DNA of 64,000 nucleotides from Bacteroidota bacterium (GTDB lineage: Bacteria; Bacteroidota; Bacteroidia; Bacteroidales; WCHB1-69): assembly GCA_022708105.1 (NCBI GenBank), contig JAKIZI010000004.1:1-64000 (forward strand), given 5' to 3'. Made by a program: the position numbers and the translations under genes. Below the pieces are notes generated by a model. The model had not been told where the DNA came from, made no database searches, and saw nothing but the letters and a program-made list of their open reading frames with translations. Below, in pieces: positions 8,156 to 17,293 of the stretch; the stretch's first letter is position 1; each line of letters opens with the position of its first letter.

Positions 8156-9115
8156 TTAGCAGTCTTGTTGTTCCAAATAATTGATGATTTTTTGGTAGGC
8201 AATTTTAGCATGTCTTACTGCAGACTCATAAGTTTGTCCTGCAATGTGTGGAGTTAAGAGCACATTTTTCATTGAAGCCAGCTCCTTCATGGCGGGCTCC
8301 CAATCTTGTAAGGGAGCGTTTTCCAAATGTACATTTTCGTATTCCAAAACATCCAAACATGCAAAAGAAAGCTGTTTATTGCGAAGAGCATCCACTATAT
8401 CTTCTGTGTTTACGGCTAATCCTCTTGAACTATTGATGAAAATAGGATTTCGAGTGCACTTTTTAATAAAGTTTTTGTCTACAAAATGATAATTTTCAGG
8501 CATATAGTTAATGTGTAACGATATGACATCACACTTTTTACAAAGTTCATCTAAAGAGACTTCTTGAATATAGGGTTCCGTAAATCCGCTTTTAAATTTA
8601 TCATAAACTAAAATTGTACAACCGAAAACGCTGAGCAATTTTGCAAAAGCTTTTCCGGTATTACCAAAACCAATAATCCCAATAGTCCGGGATGAAATTT
8701 CGTGTCCCTTATTTTGGCTACGGAGCCAAAGTCCTTCTCGAACTTCCTGATTGGCTGATGGAATGTGTTTAAGCGCCGACAAAAGGAGGCCGATGCAATG
8801 TTCCGCTACTGCATGTGCATTTCCTTCAGGCGTACTCAAACAAGCGACACCTCTTTCCTTACAACTTGTTAAGTCAATATGTTCAACTCCGGAGCCGATT
8901 CTGACAATGAATTGTAACTCTTTCTTAGAATCCAACACACGACGGTCTAACGGAAAACGATTCCGAATCACTAAACCGATATATTTATCTTCAGCGACTA
9001 TAAATTCTTCTTGTGTGATTGTTCGGTTTATTTCACAATGAAATCCGGCTGCGTTCAATCGGTTGGTCAAATCTTCATGTACGGAATCAACAATCAGAAT
9101 ATTTTTGGGAACCAT
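8156..9115 (-). CDS. D-isomer-specific 2-hydroxyacid dehydrogenase (phosphoglycerate dehydrogenase-like)
   Basis: This 319-residue protein has the two-domain layout of the family. The NAD-binding fingerprint GFGNTG is at 149-154. The catalytic triad is visible as R231 (NSSRG), an acidic residue near 258 (DVLEYE) and H290 (LTPHIAG). The early motif GSGVEHID is typical of SerA-like members. The likely reaction is NAD-dependent oxidation of a D-2-hydroxyacid such as 3-phosphoglycerate, but no ACT domain is present and no serC neighbour is seen, so the substrate is uncertain. It lies 25 bp after the AtpI-like gene and may be read from the bactofilin operon. Confidence 0.85.
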   Translation of the reverse strand: MVPKNILIVDSVHEDLTNRLNAAGFHCEINRTITQEEFIVAEDKYIGLVIRNRFPLDRRVLDSKKELQFIVRIGSGVEHIDLTSCKERGVACLSTPEGNAHAVAEHCIGLLLSALKHIPSANQEVREGLWLRSQNKGHEISSRTIGIIGFGNTGKAFAKLLSVFGCTILVYDKFKSGFTEPYIQEVSLDELCKKCDVISLHINYMPENYHFVDKNFIKKCTRNPIFINSSRGLAVNTEDIVDALRNKQLSFACLDVLEYENVHLENAPLQDWEPAMKELASMKNVLLTPHIAGQTYESAVRHAKIAYQKIINYLEQQDC

Positions 9116-9140
9116 AATTTAAAATTAATGAAAAATAGGG

Positions 9141-9524
9141 CTAACTCTCTTTTTGTTCGCGTTTTGTAGTATATATTTCAAAAATTGAAAAAAGAAGATA
9201 TAGAATCAGAAAAGAAATCGTAAATAAAATTCGATCTTCTTTAAACAATACTAAATAAACCAAAACAAAGATAATATAGGAAAGAAATTTGATGGTGGTT
9301 GCTAAAATATAGTTGGAAATAAACTTTTTATCTTTTTTATACAAACCTCTCAAAAGGAGATAATGAGTAAAAAGTATAATGATAAAAAAGAATAAAATTA
9401 AAAAAGGAAGGGCAGGGGAGGCGTAAGCTGGGAAAAAACGTTGCAAAGCAAAAGAAAGTCCGGCAATACAAATCGAAAAAATCAGAAGCCGGAATAAGTA
9501 TTTCTTAAAAGCATATTTTAACAT
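9141..9524 (-). CDS. AtpI-like small membrane protein
   Basis: This 127-residue protein is almost entirely hydrophobic, with four predicted transmembrane helices separated by a basic cytoplasmic loop (LYKKDKKF). It sits 9 bp after atpZ. In Bacteroidota a protein of this size and topology usually lies between AtpZ and the ATP synthase a-subunit, so I read it as the ATP synthase subunit I-type assembly factor. Sequence similarity to AtpI is not strong enough to see by eye. The usual downstream atpB is missing. Confidence 0.6.
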   Translation of the reverse strand: MLKYAFKKYLFRLLIFSICIAGLSFALQRFFPAYASPALPFLILFFFIIILFTHYLLLRGLYKKDKKFISNYILATTIKFLSYIIFVLVYLVLFKEDRILFTISFLILYLLFSIFEIYTTKREQKES

Positions 9525-9533
9525 AGCGGTTGT

Positions 9534-9752
9534 TTATTTTTTTTTGGAAGTAAAATCTCTGAGAATTAAGTACATAGAAATCGCAATTGCGCCTAAGGAA
9601 CAGAGGATAACAAAAAGAGGGCCGGTTAATAGCCATTGGTCCAATTTTATGCCACCATAAGTGCCGCCGGCAATGATAATTCCCATTTGAAAGGCCATTC
9701 CGGAATAACGGACATAACCCTTCATAGGGGAATCACCGGAATTCTTTTTCAT
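9534..9752 (-). CDS. atpZ: AtpZ/AtpI family protein
   Basis: This 72-residue protein has two transmembrane helices. It contains YSGMAFQMGIIIAGGTYGG followed by K-L-D, the conserved glycine-rich helix and xLD motif of AtpZ. It ends in a second helix and a basic tail. Family members help F1Fo ATP synthase assembly or Mg2+ supply to it. The start overlaps the bactofilin stop in an ATGA arrangement, so translation is coupled. Confidence 0.82.
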   Translation of the reverse strand: MKKNSGDSPMKGYVRYSGMAFQMGIIIAGGTYGGIKLDQWLLTGPLFVILCSLGAIAISMYLILRDFTSKKK

Positions 9753-10129
9753 TGTTTATCTTCTTGTTTTTCTACAGGAATTTCAACCTTTGAATTTTGC
9801 ATTTTACAATTTCCCACAAAATTGGCACCGGGTTCAATCGAAAGTTTCCCGGCTATTATATTGCCCATTAGAACTGCATTTGAGCGTAAACTTAATAAAT
9901 CTCCAACATTGATGTTGGCTTTCACTTTACCTTCAATTTCGATGTTTTTACATACAATTTCTCCTTCAACGATTCCAGTTTCTCCTACAATGACTTTTGC
10001 ATTGGATTGAATATTCCCTTTCATGTTTCCATCTATCCGACAATCTCCTGAAGTTACAATATTTCCTATTAAATTGGAGCCTTCAGCAATGACATTAACT
10101 CCATTTTCTTGTTCGTATATTTTTGGCAT
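9749..10129 (-). CDS. Bactofilin (polymer-forming cytoskeletal protein)
   Basis: This 126-residue protein has the bactofilin core: a right-handed beta helix of short glycine-punctuated repeats (SGDCRIDGNMKGNIQSNAKV, GETGIVEGEIVC, EIEGKVKANI) from about residue 15 to 115. The N-terminal leader is short and polar and the C-terminal tail is charged. Bactofilins self-polymerise without nucleotide and scaffold envelope processes. Linkage to atpZ is the arrangement commonly found in Bacteroidota upstream of ATP synthase genes. Confidence 0.92.
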   Translation of the reverse strand: MPKIYEQENGVNVIAEGSNLIGNIVTSGDCRIDGNMKGNIQSNAKVIVGETGIVEGEIVCKNIEIEGKVKANINVGDLLSLRSNAVLMGNIIAGKLSIEPGANFVGNCKMQNSKVEIPVEKQEDKQ

Positions 10130-10316
10130 ATTTTATATAAATTAACTTAGGGTTAATACTGATTTTAACCTGCAATAATACAATTATTATTTTAAATAAC
10201 AAAAAAATGTTAATAAATAATATAATTCCCATTTTTCTACGGAAGGTTATTATAAATCGGACGGATTATTATCAACAAATTTTGTTAAAAGAATGAGCTA
10301 ATTGAAAAAAATCTTG

Positions 10317-10324
10317 TAAATTTG
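10317..10324 (+). promoter_or_regulatory. -7 box for pheT, long leader
   Basis: TAAATTTG lies 80 bp before the pheT ATG, leaving an untranslated leader of about 75 nt. No attenuator peptide or hairpin was recognised in it. Confidence 0.5.
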
Positions 10325-10404
10325 CCGGCTTTTAAGAGGAAAGAACAAATAAATAAGCTAAGTGTCTTTCAATGAATAGGTTTTAAGAATTTTATAGTGA
10401 AATT

Positions 10405-12861
10405 ATGAAAATATCTTTCAATTGGTTAAAACAATATTTAAGTTTTGATTTAACTCCCGAAGAAACTGGGAAATATCTTACAGATTGCGGATTAGAAGTA
10501 GAAGCTATTGAGACTTTTGAAAGTGTTAGAGGAGGATTGAGAGGATTGGTGATCGGAGAAGTGCTTACTTGTGAGCCACATACGGATTCCGACCACTTAC
10601 ATGTGACTACCGTTGACGTAGGAAACAATCAAATATTGAATGTGGTTTGTGGGGCTGCAAACGTTGCCAAAGGGCAAAAAGTAGTAGTGGCAACCATTGG
10701 GACTGTATTGTACGATAATGAGAGCTCTTTTACGATAAAAAAATCTAAAATTCGTGGAGTCGTTTCCGAAGGGATGATTTGTGCTGAAGATGAAATTGGG
10801 TTGGGAAGTTCCCACGATGGAATTATGGTACTGCCCGAAGATGCAAAAATAGGGACACCGGCGGCTAAATATTTTAAAATAGAAAGCGACTCTATCTTTG
10901 AAATAGGATTGACGCCTAATCGTAGTGATGCCATTTCCCATTTTGGGGTTGCCAGAGATTTATATGCAGTACTTAAAATTAACGGAGTTAAATGTTCTGG
11001 ATTGGTTTTACCGACAGCATATGACTTTACTTCAAATTCAAGAAAAAACGGAATCGAAATTGTGGTGGAAAATAAAGAGGCATGTCCTCGTTATTCGGGA
11101 CTGACATTTGATAAAGTGAAAGTGAAAGAGTCCCCGGAATGGCTCAAAAATAGATTGAAATCTATTGGCATTCGACCTATTAATAATATTGTCGATATTA
11201 CCCAATTTGTTATGTTCGAAGTGGGACAACCGCTTCACGCCTTTGATGCCGATAAGATTACAGGGAAAAAGGTAATTGTTAAAAATCTTCCGTCCGGAAC
11301 ACTTTTCAATACTTTAGATGGAAATGAAATTAAATTAGATCATGAAGATTTGATGATATGTAATAGTGAAGGAGGAATGTGTATTGCAGGTGTCTACGGA
11401 GGATTGGATTCCGGTGTTACTCAAAATACGACGTCCATCTTTTTGGAAAGTGCTTACTTTAACCCTGTTTCTGTTCGCAAAACATCCAAAAGACACAATT
11501 TGAAAACAGATGCAGCTTTCAGATTTGAACGGGGCTGCGATCCTGAAATTACAGTCTATGCACTCAAAAGAGCGGCAAACTTGATTAAGGACCTCTCAGG
11601 GGCTATAGTTACTTCCGAAATTATGGATGCATATCCGACTCGTATTGAACGACCTACCATTACGCTGCGTTTTGATGAAATTAACCGCATCGCCGGCAAA
11701 GAGATAGACAAGCAAACGGTGTCGACTATCTTATTGCTCTTGGGGATGGAAGTTCAGGCCTCCGGCGAAGAGCAACTTATGGTTACGGTTCCTCTCTATA
11801 AAAATGATGTTACCCGTCCCATTGACTTGATAGAAGAAATTTTAAGAATATACGGCTATAATAATATTGAAATTCCGGAACAACTTTCATACAGTATTCA
11901 TCTTCCTAAAAAAACGTTGAGTACAAAACTTCAAGAAAGAATATCTCTCTATCTTGCAGCTAACGGATTCTATGAAATGATGAATAATTCGCTGACAAAA
12001 AGTACTTATGCAAGACAGTTCGATTTTATTGACGAGTCGAAATCAATTCCTTTATTGAATCCTCTCAGTAATGAATTGAGTGTCATGAGACAAACAATGC
12101 TTTTTTCTGGATTGGAAACCATTTCCCGTAATCTGAATAATAAAAATACCAATCTCAGACTTTTTGAATTCGGAAAGACTTACAACCGGAAATCACTAGA
12201 CCATCATGCTGAGGTAACTGAGCAAATCGAAGAAAAAGACACACTTTCGCTTTTTGTTACCGGAAAAATGCACGATGATGTATGGAATCATCAACCATTC
12301 GATTTGGATTTCTTCTATTTGAAAAATATGGTGTTGAATCTCATGCAAAAAATCAACTATCCATCAGAAGAATTAACGATCTCTTTTGAAGAACCGGGAC
12401 GCTTTTTGGAAAATTTGATCTATTCAATAAATGATAAAGTGTTGATTCACATCGGACAAGTACACCCTAAAGTATTAAAATATTTTGATATTAAAAAACC
12501 GGTTTACTATGCAGAAGTGGATGCACAATTGCTTTATTCGGATTGTGATAAAAATAGAATCATCTATTCTCAGATACCGGCATTTCCTTCAGTGAAAAGA
12601 GATTTAGCGTTGGTAGTAAATCAGGAGGTCTCTTATGAACAATTGGAGCAAATTGCTTATCGCACAGCTTCTAAATGGTTGAAATCAGTTACCTTGTTTG
12701 ATGTTTATGAGGGAACCCATATTGAAACCGGAAAAAAATCCTATGCATTAAATTTTGTCCTCCAACATTCTGAAAAGACAATGACAGAAGAGGATATTCA
12801 AAAAATAATGAAAAAATTGATTGATGCTTTTGATAAAGAGGTGGGCGCCAAGTTGAGATAG
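10405..12861 (+). CDS. pheT: Phenylalanyl-tRNA synthetase beta subunit
   Basis: This 818-residue protein has the full bacterial PheT domain order. An N-terminal segment is followed by a tRNA-binding OB fold (about 40-155, with HPDADxLxx-like HTDSDHLHV), then B3/B4 (about 210-390, with VDITQFVMFEVGQPLHAFD), B5 (about 400-475), the catalytic-like core (about 490-700) and the anticodon-binding ferredoxin-like domain at the end (FPSVKRDLALVV onward). It pairs with PheS, which is not in the window, to charge tRNA-Phe. It stops 3 bp from the convergent obgE stop. Confidence 0.97.
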   Translation: MKISFNWLKQYLSFDLTPEETGKYLTDCGLEVEAIETFESVRGGLRGLVIGEVLTCEPHTDSDHLHVTTVDVGNNQILNVVCGAANVAKGQKVVVATIGTVLYDNESSFTIKKSKIRGVVSEGMICAEDEIGLGSSHDGIMVLPEDAKIGTPAAKYFKIESDSIFEIGLTPNRSDAISHFGVARDLYAVLKINGVKCSGLVLPTAYDFTSNSRKNGIEIVVENKEACPRYSGLTFDKVKVKESPEWLKNRLKSIGIRPINNIVDITQFVMFEVGQPLHAFDADKITGKKVIVKNLPSGTLFNTLDGNEIKLDHEDLMICNSEGGMCIAGVYGGLDSGVTQNTTSIFLESAYFNPVSVRKTSKRHNLKTDAAFRFERGCDPEITVYALKRAANLIKDLSGAIVTSEIMDAYPTRIERPTITLRFDEINRIAGKEIDKQTVSTILLLLGMEVQASGEEQLMVTVPLYKNDVTRPIDLIEEILRIYGYNNIEIPEQLSYSIHLPKKTLSTKLQERISLYLAANGFYEMMNNSLTKSTYARQFDFIDESKSIPLLNPLSNELSVMRQTMLFSGLETISRNLNNKNTNLRLFEFGKTYNRKSLDHHAEVTEQIEEKDTLSLFVTGKMHDDVWNHQPFDLDFFYLKNMVLNLMQKINYPSEELTISFEEPGRFLENLIYSINDKVLIHIGQVHPKVLKYFDIKKPVYYAEVDAQLLYSDCDKNRIIYSQIPAFPSVKRDLALVVNQEVSYEQLEQIAYRTASKWLKSVTLFDVYEGTHIETGKKSYALNFVLQHSEKTMTEEDIQKIMKKLIDAFDKEVGAKLR

Positions 12862-12864
12862 TGG

Positions 12865-13860
12865 CTACATCTCTTGTAAAGTGCTCCATATCAAATCTTT
12901 CAACTGAATGAGATTCATCTGCGTGTGTGAAGAGATGAAGATTGCCGGAATCGTTTTCGGAACTTTGGTTTTTAACTTTTTCAACTCCTCTTCAGTAAGT
13001 AAATCGCATTTAGTAATGGCAAGCAGTCGTTTTTTATCTATCAGTTCAGGATTGTATAATTTTAATTCTTTTAATAAAATCTTATATTCTTTCTGTATGT
13101 TTTCCGAAATAGAAGGAACCAAAAAGAGGAGGATGGAATTACGTTCTATATGCCTTAAAAAACGAAGCCCCAATCCTTTTCCGGTAGAAGCACCTTCAAT
13201 AATTCCCGGAATATCGGCTACTACAAAGGATTGATGATCCCTGTATGCCACCATTCCAAGGTTTGGTTTTAGTGTGGTAAACGGGTAATCCGCAATTTTT
13301 GGTTTTGCGTTTGATATGACTGAAATGAGTGTCGATTTCCCTGCGTTTGGAAAACCCACCAAGCCGACATCTGCTAAAATCTTTAATTCTAATACAAGCC
13401 ATCCTTCAAATCCTTCTTCTCCGGGTTGTGCAAATCGGGGTGTTTGACGTGTCGCTGTTTTGAAATGCACGTTACCTTGACCTCCCCGTCCTCCATTCAT
13501 GGCAATCAACTCTTCTCCGTCTTCAATAATTTCTCCGATTACTTCTCCTGTTTCTTCATATTTAACAACGGTACCTAAAGGAACTTCAATAATTGCATTT
13601 TTCCCTTGCTTCCCAAAGCATTGATTTCCTTCACCATTTCCCCCGTCTTCAGCAAAAATGTGTTTTGTATAACGTAAATGCAATAAAGTCCATAAGTTGC
13701 GGTTGCCTCTAAAAATAACATCGCCTCCTTTGCCTCCGTCGCCACCATCCGGACCGGCTTTCGGGTCTTGAGCCGTTCTCATCAAGTGTGCCGAACCTGC
13801 CCCGCCTTTACCCGAATGACAAAATATTTTTACATAATCGATGAAATTTTCATTGGCCAT
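12865..13860 (-). CDS. obgE: GTPase Obg/CgtA
   Basis: This 331-residue protein begins with the glycine-rich Obg fold (residues 1-160, many GGxGG turns such as [13 protein letters not shown]). A GTPase domain follows, with G1 GFPNAGKS at 169-176, switch [12 protein letters not shown]3 DIPG and G4 TKCD. The long C-terminal OCT domain of Gram-positive Obg is absent, as is usual in this phylum. Obg acts in large-subunit ribosome maturation and stress signalling. The start has a -7 box 44 bp upstream. Confidence 0.97.
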   Translation of the reverse strand: MANENFIDYVKIFCHSGKGGAGSAHLMRTAQDPKAGPDGGDGGKGGDVIFRGNRNLWTLLHLRYTKHIFAEDGGNGEGNQCFGKQGKNAIIEVPLGTVVKYEETGEVIGEIIEDGEELIAMNGGRGGQGNVHFKTATRQTPRFAQPGEEGFEGWLVLELKILADVGLVGFPNAGKSTLISVISNAKPKIADYPFTTLKPNLGMVAYRDHQSFVVADIPGIIEGASTGKGLGLRFLRHIERNSILLFLVPSISENIQKEYKILLKELKLYNPELIDKKRLLAITKCDLLTEEELKKLKTKVPKTIPAIFISSHTQMNLIQLKDLIWSTLQEM

Positions 13861-13904
13861 AACTTCGGTGTATTGAGGTTCTTGATATAGATTTTTTAAT
13901 GCTG

Positions 13905-13912
13905 CAAAGATA
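13905..13912 (-). promoter_or_regulatory. -7 box for obgE
   Basis: TATCTTTG on the minus strand, 44 bp before the ATG at 13860. Confidence 0.6.
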
Positions 13913-14038
13913 CAAAATAATCAGTCATTGATTTACATCCGCTGAAAAGAGAAGTGTCAAAATGAATTTTTATATAGAGATATAGGAAAAAAGCTTGACC
14001 GGATTTTTCATTTTTTATTTACTTTAAATAATTAATGT

Positions 14039-14046
14039 TATTTTTG
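14039..14046 (+). promoter_or_regulatory. -7 box for the BatD gene
   Basis: TATTTTTG, 20 bp before the ATG at 14067 and 41 bp before the alternative ATG at 14088. Likely promoter of the batD-murC-hldE2 run. Confidence 0.55.
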
Positions 14047-14066
14047 TACGTTTTTTCGATGAACAG

Positions 14067-15917
14067 ATGTTAAAAAGATATACAATTATGAATGCTTTTT
14101 TTAATCTATTAAAAGTAAATATAATTATTCTTTTCACAATTTTTGTATCCCCATCCAATGCTCAGTCATGTAAAGCGACCGCTCCTTCTCAAATTTCTGT
14201 GGGACAAGCTTTTAACTATTCTGTTGTGTTAGATGAGAAAGCTACAAAGATTGTATCGGTTAATTTTGATCATTTTGATGTACTCGGGGGGCCAAATCAA
14301 AGTTTTTCTTCCTCTATGAGTATGATTAATGGTCAGACAACGCAATCTAAGACATATACCTATTCTTATACCTTACGTGCATCAAAATCTGGAACTTATA
14401 CAATTCCTGCTGCAATAGTGCAGGTGGGAAAGCAACAGCTGAAATCTAATTCGGTTACCATTTCGGTTTCGGAAGCGCCTGCAAATTCTCAAAAAAGAGG
14501 TAATCAAACCACAACTTCTTCAGTCCCCAATATCGGTCATGAAGATGTTTTTGTCAAAGCTTATGCCTCCAAATCGAATCCTTATGTGGGTGAAGAGGTA
14601 ATCGTAACTCATAAAATGTATGTTGGACAACAAGTTAACGGAGGATACCAAATCACAGGAGTGAATGCACCTTCGCAATCGGGTTTTTGGGCTTATACCC
14701 TTGGAGATCCCAATCAAAATGCTCCCGAATCGGTGGAAACCGTAAACGGGAAAAGATATTCCGTAGTTGAGATACGTAAAACCGCTCTCTTTCCTCAACA
14801 ATCCGGAAAATTAACCGTTACTCCTTTTGAATTGGATTTTGTGGGGCGTCTTATTTATAGTGTGCGCTCTAATGACCCATGGGATAACTTTTTCGGTGGG
14901 GGGCAAAGAGCAAGAGATGTCGATCTTAAGTTGAAATCAAATAGTATTACCCTGAATGTGAAAAAATTACCCGAGCCCAATCAACCGGATGATTTTAGTG
15001 GGGTAGTGGGGCATTTTACCATGAAATCGAACTTGTCCCGTACGGAACTTAAAACCAACGATGCTGTCAATTTAACTGTAACAATTACCGGAAATGGAAA
15101 TTTGCAATATATTGATAATTTGAATGTCGATTTTCCTGCCGATTTCGATGTTACAGATCCTAAAATTACCGATAATATAAATTCCCTCGGAAATACGGTT
15201 TCCGGTTCCCGTACCTTTGAGTATGTGTTGATTCCTAGATCTGAAGGAAACTTTGCCATTGCACCCATCTCCTTTTCTTTTTTTGACATTAAATCACATT
15301 CTTATAAAACGCTAAAAACAGATTCTCTTTTCATTAAAGTGGAAAAAGGTAGCGGAGATGGAATTACATCTGTATCTTCACGCCAAAGAGATATAAAAGT
15401 CCTTGGAAATGATATTCGTTTTATTAAAACGGACGGAAAAGCGTTTCATCCGAAAAGAGATGCTTTTTTTGCAACTCCTTGGTATTTTTTCTTTCTCTTT
15501 CTTCCATTTTTCTTTTTTGTTCTCTTTATTTTAATTTGGAGAAAAAAAATTGAAGAGAATAAGAATTTGGCTTTAATAAAAAATAAAAAAGCAAATAAGG
15601 TAGCACGAAAACGATTGAAAAGAGCTTCGGTATTGTTATCAGCCAATAAAAAAGAAGAGTTTTATGTCGAAATTTCTCAAGTATTGTGGGGATATATGAG
15701 CGATAAATTTCACATTCCGTTGGCTCAATTATCTATGGAGACAGTCACAATGCGCTTGAAGGAAAAACAACTCAGCAATGAGGCAATTCAAGATTTTGTT
15801 GCTACACTTGAACAATGTGAATATGCCCGATTTGCTCCGGGGGATTCTTCTCAAATGATGCATCATTTATATGATCTCTCTCATCAATTTATTACTAAAA
15901 TAGAGAAAAAAAGTTAA
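14067..15917 (+). CDS. batD: BatD family protein (aerotolerance-type)
   Basis: This 616-residue protein has a signal peptide ending in SNAQ, a long periplasmic beta-rich region, and one transmembrane helix near residue 470-495 (WYFFFLFLPFF). A cytoplasmic helical tail follows. The N-terminal motif GGPNQSFSSSMSMINGQTT is the conserved BatD signature (xGPxxSxSxxxxNG). Met8 (14088) is an equally good start and gives a tighter signal peptide. BatD belongs to the Bacteroidota Bat locus linked to oxygen tolerance, but batA, batB and batC are not adjacent here. It overlaps murC by one base (TAATG). Confidence 0.88.
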   Translation: MLKRYTIMNAFFNLLKVNIIILFTIFVSPSNAQSCKATAPSQISVGQAFNYSVVLDEKATKIVSVNFDHFDVLGGPNQSFSSSMSMINGQTTQSKTYTYSYTLRASKSGTYTIPAAIVQVGKQQLKSNSVTISVSEAPANSQKRGNQTTTSSVPNIGHEDVFVKAYASKSNPYVGEEVIVTHKMYVGQQVNGGYQITGVNAPSQSGFWAYTLGDPNQNAPESVETVNGKRYSVVEIRKTALFPQQSGKLTVTPFELDFVGRLIYSVRSNDPWDNFFGGGQRARDVDLKLKSNSITLNVKKLPEPNQPDDFSGVVGHFTMKSNLSRTELKTNDAVNLTVTITGNGNLQYIDNLNVDFPADFDVTDPKITDNINSLGNTVSGSRTFEYVLIPRSEGNFAIAPISFSFFDIKSHSYKTLKTDSLFIKVEKGSGDGITSVSSRQRDIKVLGNDIRFIKTDGKAFHPKRDAFFATPWYFFFLFLPFFFFVLFILIWRKKIEENKNLALIKNKKANKVARKRLKRASVLLSANKKEEFYVEISQVLWGYMSDKFHIPLAQLSMETVTMRLKEKQLSNEAIQDFVATLEQCEYARFAPGDSSQMMHHLYDLSHQFITKIEKKS

Positions 15918-17269
15918 TGGAAAATCTTAATACAGATCGGTTTCAGTGCATCTATTTTTTAGGCATCGGCGGTATCGGAATGAGTGCTTTGGCGCAATAT
16001 TTTTTGCAACACGGAAAAGAAGTTCATGGATATGATCTTACTCCTACGGCCATTACCGAAGAATTACTCAATAAAGGTGCTCATATCCATTTCGAGGAAA
16101 ATATTTCCCTGATTCCGACAGATGTAGATTTGGTAGTTCATACTCCTGCTGTAAGTAAGGAACATCTGGAATATCAATTTTTTATAGCCTATAATGTTCC
16201 TATTTTCAAAAGGTCTGAAATTTTGGGCAAAGTTTCAAGCCAATATCCCAATATCGCAGTGGCGGGGACGCATGGGAAAACGACCACAACGGCCATGATT
16301 ACTCATATATTTCATGAAGAAAAAAAACTAATGGCTTTTATTGGAGGCGTTGCTAAAAATTTTAATTCTAATTTTGTTTTAGACCCACAAGTAGAGATGG
16401 TTATTGAAGAGGCGGACGAGTTTGACCGCTCGTTTCTTCAATTATCTCCCGATTCAGCTGTGATTACTTCTATGGATGCAGATCATCTCGATATTTATGG
16501 TGTCAAGGAAGAATTGGAAAACTCTTTTCGCAAGTTTTCAACTCGAATCAGAGCTCATGGTCCGCTTATTATTCACGAAAATTTAAAAGGGAAAATTAAT
16601 TATAAAAATCAATTTTCATACGGACTCGAACCAACGGCAGATTATTCAATATCTAAAGTTCAATTGTTCCCCAATAAGGCATTTTTTAATATAACGTATC
16701 AACAAAAGCTTTCATTTTTGGTTGAACTCGGAGTCTCCGGAATGCATAATATTCTTAATGCGACGGCAGCTTTTGCAGTAGCTCATCAATGGGGCATCTC
16801 TCCGGATATTATAATCGAAAAATTGAAAACATTTACGGGGGTTAAAAGAAGATTTGATTATCTTATTGAAAGAGAGGATTTTATTTTTATAGATGATTAT
16901 GCTCATCATCCGGAAGAAATTCGTGCGTTTTTTAATTCGGTGAAATCTATATATCCGGAGAAACATATCACGGCCGTTTTTCAACCCCATCTCTATTCCA
17001 GAACCCGAGATTTTGCATCTCAATTTGCTGAGGTACTTGCTTTGCCTGATACCATTATTCTCATGGACATTTATCCTGCCCGTGAAAACCCGATTGAAGG
17101 GATTACTTCTGCCTATCTGCTTTCTTTGATACAACATCCCGATAAAAAATTGCTCAATCGCAAACAACTCATAGACTATCTGTTACACGAAAAACCAGAG
17201 GTGTTGCTCACCCTTGGAGCCGGAGATATTGACAAATCTCTTCCGGAATTAAAAAGAGTTTTATCTTAA
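15917..17269 (+). CDS. murC: UDP-N-acetylmuramate--L-alanine ligase
   Basis: This 450-residue Mur ligase shows the N-terminal Rossmann motif GIGGIGMSALA (16-26), the ATP loop GTHGKTTT (117-124), the acidic EEADEFDRSF motif, DADHLDIYG, and the C-terminal DDYAHHPEEI and QPHLYSR motifs specific to MurC-type enzymes. It adds L-Ala to UDP-MurNAc in the cytoplasm. Mpl recycling ligases are related, but HLDIYG and HHPEE fit MurC well. The gene lies in an envelope-oriented operon with no other mur genes. Confidence 0.92.
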   Translation: MENLNTDRFQCIYFLGIGGIGMSALAQYFLQHGKEVHGYDLTPTAITEELLNKGAHIHFEENISLIPTDVDLVVHTPAVSKEHLEYQFFIAYNVPIFKRSEILGKVSSQYPNIAVAGTHGKTTTTAMITHIFHEEKKLMAFIGGVAKNFNSNFVLDPQVEMVIEEADEFDRSFLQLSPDSAVITSMDADHLDIYGVKEELENSFRKFSTRIRAHGPLIIHENLKGKINYKNQFSYGLEPTADYSISKVQLFPNKAFFNITYQQKLSFLVELGVSGMHNILNATAAFAVAHQWGISPDIIIEKLKTFTGVKRRFDYLIEREDFIFIDDYAHHPEEIRAFFNSVKSIYPEKHITAVFQPHLYSRTRDFASQFAEVLALPDTIILMDIYPARENPIEGITSAYLLSLIQHPDKKLLNRKQLIDYLLHEKPEVLLTLGAGDIDKSLPELKRVLS

Positions 17270-17293
17270 TTATTATTAATAAAAATTTATATT

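Noticed and set aside
10325-10404. Possible attenuator or T-box in the pheT leader
   Set aside because: The leader is about 75 nt, with no run of Phe codons in a leader peptide, no strong hairpin and no T-box sequence.
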